Source: Treponema sp. UBA6367
Lineage (GTDB): Bacteria > Spirochaetota > Spirochaetia > Treponematales > Treponemataceae
Assembly (NCBI GenBank): GCA_002437725.1
Contig: DJRF01000013.1
Span: 1-64,000 of the forward strand
Reading direction: 5' to 3'
Length of the DNA: 64,000 nucleotides
The translations under genes were made by a program, and so were the position numbers. The notes under the pieces were generated by a model. The model was not told the DNA's origin. It saw only the letters and a list, made by a program, of their open reading frames with translations, and searched no databases. Shown here one piece after another: positions 52,495-60,340 of this stretch; position 1 is the stretch's first letter; each line of letters starts with the position of its first letter.

Positions 52495-53365
52495 TTTTAT
52501 AAAGAACGTCTGAAATTTGTTCGGCAGCCTGTACAATTCTAGGTCCTGGACGACTAATCAAATCCTGGTCAAGCGCATAAACTCTTTTATTTTTTACCGC
52601 GCTTATATTTTTCCATCCCAACCGACTTTCAATTGAACTTATATTATTTACTGCTGTTTTTGCAACTATTATTACTTGCGGATTGCTTTGAATTATGGCT
52701 TCTTCGCTCACAATTGGATAGGGCTGATTTATTGTTGAAAAAATATTTGTTCCGCCAGCTATTGTTATAAGTTCATTTATAAAAGACTGATTTCCAATGC
52801 TCATGTAAGGCGAATCATAAACGTCCCAATAAACAGAAATTGGTTCTGCGCCTTTTTCAGATGTTCTTTGCATAACTTGCAAAAGACCTTCCTTAATCTG
52901 GCTGGAAAGAATTTTTCCTTGCTCTTTGCGTCCTGTTAAATCTGCAATTTTATTTATTTCATTTAAAATCGAATTTACAGAATCTGCCTGCGAAACAAAC
53001 GTTTTTATTCCACGGCTTTTTAATGGTTCTAAAAGGAAATCATGCATTCCTTTTGAAAGAAGAACTAAATCTGGTTCATATAGAAGCAGCGTTTCTAAAC
53101 TTATAGTCTTTCCATCGAATCCACCAGCGACTGGCAGTTCTAGCACTTGAGGAGGAAAATCGCAAAACTGGCTTCTTGCAACCAGCTGATTAAATGCTCC
53201 TATCGCGCATAGAATTTCTGTCTGCGATGGCGAAAGTGAAATTATTCGCTGCGGAATATTTTGTTCAATCGATTTTACTTCTTTTTTGCTTGTACAAGCG
53301 CAAAAAAATGTGATAGCGAAAACTGCAGCTATGGCTAAAAATCGAGTTTTTTTCAAAAGAATCAT
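52487..53365 (-). CDS. BtuF/FecB-type substrate-binding lipoprotein
   Basis: The product is 292 residues. The signal ends in lipobox FCAC (about residue 25). The mature chain is a class III periplasmic binding protein: RIISLSPSQTEILCAIGA, a long linking helix, and a C-terminal half with YPIVSEEAIIQSNPQVIIV and RPGPRIVQAAEQIS. The ATG forms an ATGA overlap with the pyrE stop. The ligand is most likely cobalamin or a metal chelate. Cobalamin is favoured by the nearby methionine-synthase activation protein and MetK, but iron complexes cannot be excluded. Confidence 0.88.
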   Translation of the reverse strand: MILLKKTRFLAIAAVFAITFFCACTSKKEVKSIEQNIPQRIISLSPSQTEILCAIGAFNQLVARSQFCDFPPQVLELPVAGGFDGKTISLETLLLYEPDLVLLSKGMHDFLLEPLKSRGIKTFVSQADSVNSILNEINKIADLTGRKEQGKILSSQIKEGLLQVMQRTSEKGAEPISVYWDVYDSPYMSIGNQSFINELITIAGGTNIFSTINQPYPIVSEEAIIQSNPQVIIVAKTAVNNISSIESRLGWKNISAVKNKRVYALDQDLISRPGPRIVQAAEQISDVLYKNE

Positions 53366-54051
53366 CCTTCTGCTCCCCATTGAGCATAGTATGAATCAAG
53401 TTCCTGTTTTATTTCTTCTGTTATTAAGGTTTTATTTCCGTGTGCATAAAGCTCTTCTACAACGTCTGCCATAGAAACTATAGCCTTTGCAGGAAAACCA
53501 TATTTTTCTGAAATTACAGAAAGAGCGGCTTTTTTGCTGCCTGGAGCTTTTTCCATTCTGTCTAGGCTTACAATTTCGCCAACAATTTTTATTCCGCCTT
53601 CTTTTGTTTCCTGCGCTTTAATTTTTGGATACGTTTCTTCAATAGATTTTCCAGAAGTTGTAACGTCTTCTATTATAACGACTCTGTCGCCGTCTTTTAT
53701 TTTGTAGCCCAGCAGACTTCCCTTGTCGGCGCCGTGGTCTTTTTCTTCTTTTCTGTCAGAGCAATATTTTACTTCTTTGCCATAAAGCTTTGAATAAGCG
53801 ATTGAGGTTGCTACTGCCAGCGGAATTCCTTTATAGGCCGGTCCAAAAAGGACGTCAAAATCATCGCCAAAATTCTGATGAATTGCCTGTGCATAATACT
53901 CGCCCAAGCGCATTAGCTGGCTTCCTGTAGTATATGCGCCTGCATTCATAAAAAAAGGACTTTTTCGACCGCTTTTAAGAACAAACGAACCGAACTTCAA
54001 AACCTGACATTCAACCATAAAATTAATGAATTCTTTTTTATACTGTTCCAT
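53362..54051 (-). CDS. pyrE: Orotate phosphoribosyltransferase
   Basis: The product is 229 residues. It joins orotate and PRPP to give OMP in pyrimidine synthesis. The type I PRTase signature is clear (VVIIEDVTTSGKSIEET, about 122), with the preceding FGPAYKGIPLAVATS and the loop KEEKDHGADKGSLLG. It starts 9 nt after the MetH-activation gene stop and overlaps the binding-lipoprotein gene by 4 nt. No other pyr gene is in the window, so its place in a transporter operon is unusual. Confidence 0.95.
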   Translation of the reverse strand: MEQYKKEFINFMVECQVLKFGSFVLKSGRKSPFFMNAGAYTTGSQLMRLGEYYAQAIHQNFGDDFDVLFGPAYKGIPLAVATSIAYSKLYGKEVKYCSDRKEEKDHGADKGSLLGYKIKDGDRVVIIEDVTTSGKSIEETYPKIKAQETKEGGIKIVGEIVSLDRMEKAPGSKKAALSVISEKYGFPAKAIVSMADVVEELYAHGNKTLITEEIKQELDSYYAQWGAEG

Positions 54052-54060
54052 TCGCTTATT

Positions 54061-54666
54061 CTAGCACAAACCAACAAATGCTGTCACCGATTTTTCTGGC
54101 GCCATTATCAAAGAATTCATAAGTGTAAGCCCAATTTTTGAACAAGGCAAAAGCCTGAAAAAATCTTTTTGCATTTCAAGAGGAACATCTCCATATCCTG
54201 GACTAAATCTTGGACGCGCAGAAAGGTCAAAGTCCATAGCCTCTTGTTCAAGCGTTTCGTTCAAATTGTCTACAAAACTTTCTATAAACATGGCTCCTGT
54301 CGCTTGAAAGACAGCCGCTTTTGCAGGATTTTGAATTTGCGCTTTGCGTATAAGAGCGTCTGGACCGGGCCCAATTGTGGAGGCAAAAATTATAACTTGG
54401 CTGCACCCTTTTAGATTGCGCGAAAGGTCGCTAGAAACAAATGAAAGGTCTGCAAAACTGATTTTATTTTGCCCGCTGACAGTCAAATCGAATTTTTCGT
54501 AAACGGCTTTTGGTGTAATGACCTCTTTCATTTCTGAGATGCAGCTTTTTATTTCTGAAAGAACAGTAGAATCTGGCGGATTTGATTTTTTGTAACCCAA
54601 ATACCTTGCGACTTCTGCAGCATCTGCATAAACTTGGTGATTTTCCAGCATAAAAAATTGCGCCAT
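54061..54666 (-). CDS. Free-standing methionine synthase (MetH) activation-domain protein
   Basis: The product is 201 residues, consisting only of the activation-domain fold found at the C-terminus of cobalamin-dependent methionine synthase. The SAM/cobalamin-contacting signature reads RPRFSPGYGDVPLEMQ (about 152), and SKIGLTLMNSLIMAPEKSVTAFVG closes the domain. Such split proteins are known in anaerobes whose MetH lacks this domain. It would help reductive reactivation of cob(II)alamin. GGGGG 6 nt before the ATG supports the start. It lies just upstream of pyrE and the cobalamin-type transporter. Confidence 0.87.
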   Translation of the reverse strand: MAQFFMLENHQVYADAAEVARYLGYKKSNPPDSTVLSEIKSCISEMKEVITPKAVYEKFDLTVSGQNKISFADLSFVSSDLSRNLKGCSQVIIFASTIGPGPDALIRKAQIQNPAKAAVFQATGAMFIESFVDNLNETLEQEAMDFDLSARPRFSPGYGDVPLEMQKDFFRLLPCSKIGLTLMNSLIMAPEKSVTAFVGLC

Positions 54667-54683
54667 TTTATTCCCCCATAAAA

Positions 54684-54730
54684 AGATAAGATAAAAACAG
54701 ATGCCATTTTCCGCTGTTTTTGTCTTATCT
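54684..54730 (-). terminator. 17-bp hairpin terminator after the HD gene
   Basis: 54684-54700 pairs with 54714-54730 at 16 of 17 positions plus one G-U. On the minus strand five U follow. The 13-nt loop (ATGCCATTTTCCG on plus) resembles the loop of the hairpin at 57512-57548. Confidence 0.8.
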
Positions 54731-54740
54731 CTTCAATCTT

Positions 54741-55835
54741 TTAATCATATTTTACACAACCAAACGGTGTGTCCTTATACTCAAGAAAATCCTGAATAAT
54801 TTTTCTTGCTTCGCTTGAAACTTCTGAAATTCTAACAGGCTTTTCGTTTTCTTGAATTTCTACCAAAGGATTTATATATCTTTGTTTTACCTTAAGATTA
54901 ACGCAAAAACAGTTAGGCAAAGGTTCTTCTGTATGAAAAATACTTGTCATATTTTTAAATGTTTTGAACAGTCTTTGAAAATCGTTATTTTTTGCATTTT
55001 CAAAAATATAAATTACCTGCTTTTCGCTCAATTTCATAAAATCTTCTTCGCAAAGTAAATTCTGTTCTACAGCTTTTGTGCAAACTTGGCCAAGAAGCTG
55101 CAGCGCAAGTTTATTTTCGTTTAGCTGAAGCAAATGGGATGTTTCGCAAAATTTTTTTGTATATTCCAAGGCCGCTTTTTTTGAAGCAAAGCCCAGTTCC
55201 TCAACTTGCTTTTCATTTTTAAGAACTTTTACCTGCGAATAAACCTGCTCTATTTGCTCAATTGTCCAGTTTCCGCAAAGAGAAGCTCCGCTTGGAAACA
55301 TATATTCAAGCCGGTCTGCGCTTAAACCCGGAATTTCATTGTCCGCAATTGGATATTTGTGGTAATTGCAAACATCTTCCATCTGTATGCTATCTTCTCT
55401 TAAAAGATTTTGAATTTCCTTGCTGCTTCGGATTGTTTTTTCTGTATTTAATTCGCTATCTGTTTGCGTAAGCGCGTCGCCTTTTCTAAATTCGCAAACA
55501 TGGCTAAAGCAAGGAGTTGCAATATCATGAAAAAGGGAAGCAAGAGTCTGTGTTTTGTTTTTTGTAAAATTCCACACGATAAGGGCTGTTCCAATGCTGT
55601 GTTCTAACCTAGAATAAAAAAATCTGTTTTTATAAAGTTTTGTCCAATCTGTACCGCACAAAAGACCAATTCCAGAAAGCCTTTGCATTGCAGGTGTTTG
55701 AATATAGCTTTTTAAGAAATGCGGAAAATCTGAACATAAAATAGAATGATATTCTTCCGAAAAACTTTTTACATTTTTTACTAGAGGATATTTTTTTAGA
55801 GCGACTTCCCAATTTTGATTTTGAAAGTAATTCAT
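54741..55835 (-). CDS. HD-domain phosphohydrolase-like protein
   Basis: The product is 364 residues. HD-superfamily metal ligands are seen in SRLEHSIGTALI (about 77) and SLFHDIATPCFSHVCEF (about 100), with LSADRLEYMF (about 170) carrying the later aspartate. The layout resembles dGTPase/SAMHD1-type HD proteins, so a nucleotide or nucleoside-triphosphate substrate is plausible but not shown. The ATG follows the MscS stop by 6 nt, without a good ribosome site, so translation is likely coupled. Confidence 0.85.
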   Translation of the reverse strand: MNYFQNQNWEVALKKYPLVKNVKSFSEEYHSILCSDFPHFLKSYIQTPAMQRLSGIGLLCGTDWTKLYKNRFFYSRLEHSIGTALIVWNFTKNKTQTLASLFHDIATPCFSHVCEFRKGDALTQTDSELNTEKTIRSSKEIQNLLREDSIQMEDVCNYHKYPIADNEIPGLSADRLEYMFPSGASLCGNWTIEQIEQVYSQVKVLKNEKQVEELGFASKKAALEYTKKFCETSHLLQLNENKLALQLLGQVCTKAVEQNLLCEEDFMKLSEKQVIYIFENAKNNDFQRLFKTFKNMTSIFHTEEPLPNCFCVNLKVKQRYINPLVEIQENEKPVRISEVSSEARKIIQDFLEYKDTPFGCVKYD

Positions 55836-55841
55836 ATCGTT

Positions 55842-56732
55842 TTATTTTTTTTCTGAAATTAGATTTATGTCAATTCTATCGTAAGGAATTTCTAATTCAT
55901 TCTTGTTAAATTCTTCTATTATATTGATAAAAACATCATTTCTTGTTTGAACAAGGTCCTTTGTATCAAACCACAAGGCTAAAGTCATATTAATTCCGCT
56001 GTCGCCTAGGCTGTCATACCAAACCGCTGGCTCTGGCTCTTTTAAAACTGTTGGACAATTTTTCGGAACATTTTTTAAAACCTCAATGGCTTTTCGTAAG
56101 TCTGCATCGTAACTTACAGAAAGTTGAAAATTCATTCTGCGGTTTGGATAAAAATTATTATTCTGAAAGTTTGTATTTATAATCTGACTGTTTGGAATCC
56201 TTACCAATTGTCCATCAGGGTTGCGGATTTTTATAGAAAGCAAGCCCACTGACTCTACAGTTCCACTTACACCCGAACAGCTTATAAAGTCGCCGAGCTT
56301 CATGGTTCGCTCGCTTATTATAAACATACCGCTTATAAAATTGCTTATAGTTGTTTGAGCCGCAAAACCAACTGCCACGCCTGCAATTCCTGCAGCTCCC
56401 CAGAGCGCTTTTAGTTTTATTCCAAAAGCGCTTAAAACGTAAAGAACTGAAATTATAAAATACAAATAGTTTAGAATTTTTAAAGCCATTGCATTTTGAT
56501 GCCTATCTAACCGTTCTGCAAGAAATCTTTTTGCGGCTTTTTTTATTATTTTAAAAACAAGCCATATCAAAGTTAAAACTAGAATAATTCCTATGACTTT
56601 GAACAAATTGTTCCAGGTAAAAACTCTTTTAAAAAAATCAAAGGCGGTTTGCGCAAACTTTCCCACAGTTGCATCTGCAGCTTCAATTGCCGCCGATTCT
56701 ACCTGTTCTAAAGTTGATTCTGTTTCTTCCAT
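55842..56732 (-). CDS. mscS: Small-conductance mechanosensitive channel (MscS family)
   Basis: The product is 296 residues with three membrane helices. The pore-lining TM3 is clear (LWGAAGIAGVAVGFAAQTTIS, residues of about 105-125). The beta domain follows (LGDFISCSGVSGTVESVGLLSIKIRNPDGQLVRIPNSQI) and then the alpha-beta C-terminus. It releases osmolytes under hypo-osmotic stress. AGAGG lies 7 nt before the ATG. A long hairpin (56765-56838) separates it from nth. Confidence 0.94.
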   Translation of the reverse strand: MEETESTLEQVESAAIEAADATVGKFAQTAFDFFKRVFTWNNLFKVIGIILVLTLIWLVFKIIKKAAKRFLAERLDRHQNAMALKILNYLYFIISVLYVLSAFGIKLKALWGAAGIAGVAVGFAAQTTISNFISGMFIISERTMKLGDFISCSGVSGTVESVGLLSIKIRNPDGQLVRIPNSQIINTNFQNNNFYPNRRMNFQLSVSYDADLRKAIEVLKNVPKNCPTVLKEPEPAVWYDSLGDSGINMTLALWFDTKDLVQTRNDVFINIIEEFNKNELEIPYDRIDINLISEKK

Positions 56733-56764
56733 AAAAAACCTCTAATAAAAACTTAATTAGCCCG

Positions 56765-56838
56765 AATGTCGAGTTTTTTTTCAAATTATAAAAAAAAGCT
56801 TTCAGCGAATTTATTCATTTTCCTAAAAACTCGACATT
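56765..56838. terminator. Long hairpin between nth and mscS, with repeat copy 2
   Basis: 56765-56778 and 56825-56838 form a perfect 14-bp stem with a 46-nt loop rich in A/T runs. It contains the 21-nt repeat shared with 23437-23457 and the GTCGAGTTTTT core shared with the terminator at 12275-12311. It is placed to end nth transcripts. Confidence 0.65.
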
Positions 56839-56842
56839 TTGA

Positions 56843-57472
56843 CTAATTATGCAGGCAAATATCATTTATTATACATTCCGCACATTTCGGCTTTTTTGCA
56901 GTGCAAGTGTATCTTCCGTGCAAAAGCAGCCAATGATGCGCATTTTTCATATATTTAGAAGGAATTCTTTTACACAAAGACTGTTCAATTTCTTCTGGAG
57001 TTTTGCCCTCTGCAAAACCAATTTTCGGACAAATTCGCAAAAGATGAGTGTCTACGGGCATAGTCGGCTCGCCAAAACCAACGTTCAAAATTACATTTGC
57101 AGTTTTTCTGCCAACTCCAGAAAGCTCCATTAGTTCTTTGCGGGTATTTGGAACTTTCGAATCAAATTTTTCTATTAATTCTTGACTGAGCAAAAGAATA
57201 TTTTTAGATTTGTTTTTAAAAAGTCCTATAGGATGAATTATTTCAATAATTTTTTCTTGCGAAAGGGCAAGCATTTTTTGCGGCGTATCCGCAAGGGCAA
57301 AGAGTTCTTTTGTTACTTTGTTTACGCTTTTATCCGTTGTTTGCGCGCTCAAAACCACAGCAACCAAAAGCGTATATGGCGAATAAAAATCTAATTCAGG
57401 CTTTGGATTGGGATTTCGCTTCTTAAAGCGTTCCATAGCCTCTGTTATTTTTTCCTGAGAAAGCAAGCGCAT
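56843..57472 (-). CDS. nth: Endonuclease III (base-excision DNA glycosylase)
   Basis: The product is 209 residues. The helix-hairpin-helix ELMELSGVGRKTANVILNV carries the catalytic lysine, and the catalytic aspartate follows in VDTHLLRI. The C-terminal [4Fe-4S] pattern C-X6-C-X2-C-X5-C is complete (CTAKKPKCAECIINDIC). It removes oxidised pyrimidines and nicks AP sites. The ATG at 57472, with GGGAG just upstream, is preferred over in-frame starts at 57490. Confidence 0.95.
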   Translation of the reverse strand: MRLLSQEKITEAMERFKKRNPNPKPELDFYSPYTLLVAVVLSAQTTDKSVNKVTKELFALADTPQKMLALSQEKIIEIIHPIGLFKNKSKNILLLSQELIEKFDSKVPNTRKELMELSGVGRKTANVILNVGFGEPTMPVDTHLLRICPKIGFAEGKTPEEIEQSLCKRIPSKYMKNAHHWLLLHGRYTCTAKKPKCAECIINDICLHN

Positions 57473-57511
57473 TATTACTCCCATAAGCAAGTTCGCAAGG
57501 CAAACTTTTAA

Positions 57512-57548
57512 AGATAAAAACAGACGCCATTTTAGGCTGATTTTATCT
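57512..57548 (-). other. Hairpin with loop like that at 54684-54730
   Basis: 57512-57523 and 57537-57548 pair at 11 of 12 positions. The 13-nt loop ACGCCATTTTAGG matches the other copy at about 10 of 13. It sits after the YitT gene and before nth, and may be a terminator or a repeated 3'-end element. Confidence 0.55.
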
Positions 57549-57554
57549 TACATT

Positions 57555-58442
57555 TTAGTCTTTAGGCGGACTATAAAATTTTCCAACTATGTTTTCCGAT
57601 TTTATTACATTTATAAAGGATGTAGGATCTTCCCTTTTTAGTTTTGCAATGACTTTATTTGATTCATCTTTTGAAATAACTGAATAAAGCACAGTTTTGC
57701 ACGTTTTTTTAAAACAACCGATTCCTTGCAATTGTGTCGCATCGTGATTTGTTTCATCTTTTATGATTTTATAGCAAAGCTCTGGATTTTCTGTAACAAT
57801 AAAAATCGTAACCCTCTGGTATCTTCCATAAAGAGTTTGAAGCGCTATAGTCGAAGTAAACTGAAAAATTATTGAATACAATGCCTGTTCAAAAGTAAAA
57901 ACAAGCCCTGCCGACAAAAGAACAACCATATTAAAGAACAGAATATAGTTCCAGGAATCACGGCCCGTTTTTTCGGAAATAAAAATTGCAATAAAATCAG
58001 TGCCTCCGCTAGTTGCTCCAGAAATCAAACATAAAAATATTGCGAAGGCATTTAAAAGACCGCCAAAAATAGCCGCCATAAGAATATTGTCTGTAACGTG
58101 GATTACTGGAATAAAATCAGTAAAAATTCCAGAAAGAACAATCATAATGCACGAATAGATTGTGTATCTTTTTCCAATAAATATAAAACTTAGAACAACA
58201 GGAACTAAATTCAACGCATAACTTATTGGAGAAAACGGAATCTGCTTATGAAAAAACTTTAAAACAAGTTCCTGAATTAAAAGAGAAAGCCCTGTAAAAC
58301 CTCCCGGAAGAATATTGCCGGTTTTTGTAAACATCTTGATATTTAAAGCCATTAAAAATGCTCCCGCGCACACCAAAAACATTCTGATTAATGGTATTTT
58401 TAAAGGAGGCTGCTTCATCCAGGAAGTTGAAAGTTTTTGCAT
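57555..58442 (-). CDS. YitT-family membrane protein
   Basis: The product is 295 residues. Five or six hydrophobic helices in the first 180 residues (FLVCAGAFLMALNIKMF, TGNILPGGFTGLSLLIQ, SGATSGGTDFIAIFISEKTG) are followed by a soluble C-terminal DUF2179 domain (FIVTENPELCYKIIKDE, GIGCFKKTCKTVLYSVIS). The function of the family is not settled; a transport or small-molecule-binding role is often assumed. The ATG is 4 nt after the metK stop, so the two form an operon. Confidence 0.9.
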   Translation of the reverse strand: MQKLSTSWMKQPPLKIPLIRMFLVCAGAFLMALNIKMFTKTGNILPGGFTGLSLLIQELVLKFFHKQIPFSPISYALNLVPVVLSFIFIGKRYTIYSCIMIVLSGIFTDFIPVIHVTDNILMAAIFGGLLNAFAIFLCLISGATSGGTDFIAIFISEKTGRDSWNYILFFNMVVLLSAGLVFTFEQALYSIIFQFTSTIALQTLYGRYQRVTIFIVTENPELCYKIIKDETNHDATQLQGIGCFKKTCKTVLYSVISKDESNKVIAKLKREDPTSFINVIKSENIVGKFYSPPKD

Positions 58443-58446
58443 TGTC

Positions 58447-59679
58447 TTACAAAGCCTTTTTCAGTTCTTCTGTTTTGTCTGCTTTTTCCCAAGTAAAAAA
58501 TTCTATTCCATCTTTTACATACGGAGTTCGCCCAAAGTGACCGTAACTTGCAGTTGGTCTATAAATTGGATTTCTAAGTTTCAGAGTTGTAATTATTCCC
58601 GCCGGCGTGCAGTCAAAAACTTTTTCAACAGCAGCAACAATTTTTTCATTTGGAACCGTTTCTGTTCCGAACGTTTCTACCATTATAGAAACAGGCTTTG
58701 GAACACCAATTGCATAAGCCAATTCTACTTCAGCCCGTTCAGCAAGACCTGCGGCCACAATGTTTTTTGCAATGTAGCGAGCCATGTAAGCCGCAGAGCG
58801 ATCGACTTTTGTAGGGTCTTTTCCGCTAAAAGCGCCGCCGCCGTGCCTGCCCATTCCACCGTAAGTATCAACAATAATCTTTCTTCCTGTAAGACCAGAA
58901 TCTCCATCCGGACCGCCTAAAACAAATTTTCCAGTAGGATTTATAAAATACTTCGTTTTAGAATCAAGAAGTCCTGTCGGTTCTAAAACAGGTTTTATTA
59001 TTTGCTCAATTATTGTTTTTTCAATTTCCTCATGAGGAATTCCATCATCATGCTGATGCGAAAGAACAACTGTATCAATTCTTACAGGCTTGTGTCCTTC
59101 ATATTCAATTGTCACCTGACTTTTTGCGTCTGGCCGAAGCCACTTTATTGCTCCAGATTTTCTAAGTTCACTAGCTTTTATAAGCAGCTTATGCGAATAC
59201 ATTACTGGAGCAGGCATAAGCTCAGGAGTTTCATTGCAAGCAAAACCAAACATCATTCCTTGATCGCCAGCGCCTTGCTGACCAGCGTATTCTTCAAGAC
59301 CTTTTCCTACCACGCCTTGATTTATATCTGGTGATTGCGCATGCAAACGATTCATGTATTCGCAAGTCCGGCCATTTAATCCTACAGCTTCATCAGTATA
59401 GCCAACATCAATTGCTACGCCGCGAACAATTTTTTCTGCTCGCTCTGCAATTTTTTGCGGAAGAGATTTGTCTGGAGTTTGAAAACCAATTTCTCCGCCT
59501 GTCATAAGGAAATTTGTAGTCGCAAAAGATTCACAGGCTACGTGGACATAAGGATCTAGACGAATACATTCATCAAGAATTGCGTCTGAAATTTGATCGC
59601 ACAGCTTATCTGGATGACCTTCGCCAACTGATTCTGAAGTAAAAAGATAATGTGATTTGTTTGAAGAGAAAAGTCCCAT
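58447..59679 (-). CDS. metK: S-adenosylmethionine synthetase
   Basis: The product is 410 residues. It makes SAM from methionine and ATP. Signatures are present: ESVGEGHPDKLCDQISDA at the N-terminus, GAGDQGMMFGFACNE (about 138) and GGGAFSGKDPTKVDRSAAY (about 275). The ATG at 59679 has GGGGG 7 nt upstream; an in-frame extension to 59769 would cross the leader and is rejected. The leader contains two small stems (59707-59753). SAM supply links it to the nearby split MetH activation protein and cobalamin-type importer. Confidence 0.96.
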   Translation of the reverse strand: MGLFSSNKSHYLFTSESVGEGHPDKLCDQISDAILDECIRLDPYVHVACESFATTNFLMTGGEIGFQTPDKSLPQKIAERAEKIVRGVAIDVGYTDEAVGLNGRTCEYMNRLHAQSPDINQGVVGKGLEEYAGQQGAGDQGMMFGFACNETPELMPAPVMYSHKLLIKASELRKSGAIKWLRPDAKSQVTIEYEGHKPVRIDTVVLSHQHDDGIPHEEIEKTIIEQIIKPVLEPTGLLDSKTKYFINPTGKFVLGGPDGDSGLTGRKIIVDTYGGMGRHGGGAFSGKDPTKVDRSAAYMARYIAKNIVAAGLAERAEVELAYAIGVPKPVSIMVETFGTETVPNEKIVAAVEKVFDCTPAGIITTLKLRNPIYRPTASYGHFGRTPYVKDGIEFFTWEKADKTEELKKAL

Positions 59680-59706
59680 TTTGGACCCCCTTTTTAGCAA
59701 TTTTTT

Positions 59707-59753
59707 CTGTTTATATAAAACAGGCCCGTTTGCAATTTGGATAAATCTACGGG
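59707..59753 (-). promoter_or_regulatory. Two-stem leader of metK
   Basis: CCCGT (59725-59729) pairs with ACGGG (59749-59753). CTGTTT (59707-59712) pairs with AAACAG (59718-59723). They lie between the putative start and the GGGGG ribosome site of metK. The C-rich side could also pair with that site. It does not match a SAM riboswitch class I can recall. Confidence 0.35.
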
Positions 59754-59789
59754 TAAGGTTTATGTACAATTAAGATATAACAAAAACTA

Positions 59790-59909
59790 ATGAAATTCAA
59801 TAAAAAAGTTGTTGATATAAAATCGATATTTTTGATAGTTCAAAGAATTTTAAATTTAGCAGGCTGCCCGTTTTGCGAAAAAAACAAGGCCCTTAAAGAA
59901 GTTTTATAA
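59790..59909 (+). CDS. 39-residue micro-ORF with a CPFC motif
   Basis: ATG at 59790, stop TAA at 59907-59909. The first half is a basic/hydrophobic segment (VVDIKSIFLIVQRILNL) and the second half reads AGCPFCEKNKALKEVL, close to the active-site helix of glutaredoxins. It could be a real small redox or metal-binding protein, a fragment of a glutaredoxin gene, or chance. TATAAC ends 8 nt before the ATG, but the -35 is poor and there is no ribosome site. It diverges from metK. Confidence 0.4.
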   Translation: MKFNKKVVDIKSIFLIVQRILNLAGCPFCEKNKALKEVL

Positions 59910-60034
59910 AAGTTGTAAAAAACAAGTTTATTGCATATTTTTCAACAATCAAATGAAAATCTTTCACTTTACGCAATATAAATAAAACTTTAGAATAAAA
60001 GCATAATCTTAAAAAGCGTTAGCGCTGGGAAAGG

Positions 60035-60335
60035 CAAGCCGTAGGCTTGTTGCGAAACGGAACAAAGTGAAGTGAAGCAATGAAGGCGAATGCCGGAACC
60101 TTGGACATAGCGACCGAAAATTGAGCTTTGCGAGATTTTCGGGAACGCCCCGAAACGAAAAAATATTTTTTACAGGAGCGTGTAATAAAAACTTTGCCTA
60201 AAATAGCGTCAAAGTTTTTATTCACAAGTTTGCGTTGCAAACTTCCTTATTCACTGCAATTTTTCACTTTGTTGCAAAATTGCGTTAAAAAGTCAAATCG
60301 GAAATTGATATTTCCTCATTGACTTTTTATAGGAG
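60035..60335 (+). promoter_or_regulatory. Hairpin-rich 5' leader of ilvC
   Basis: Perfect stems: 60035-60040/60044-60049; 60137-60143/60149-60155; 60184-60196/60210-60222 (13 bp); 60226-60233/60237-60244; 60256-60263/60276-60283; and 60287-60296/60319-60328 with an inner stem 60300-60305/60310-60315. AGGAG follows at 60331-60335, just after the last stem. No T-box sequence was found. Confidence 0.6.
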
Positions 60336-60340
60336 AAAAA

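Noticed and set aside
59929..60034. Gene or RNA in the AT-rich stretch before the ilvC leader
   Set aside because: No open frame with a start signal, no cloverleaf and no terminator; nothing supportable seen.
59680..60340. Known riboswitch or T-box for metK or ilvC
   Set aside because: No AGGGTGG-type T-box sequence and no recognisable SAM riboswitch core; left as unclassified leaders.
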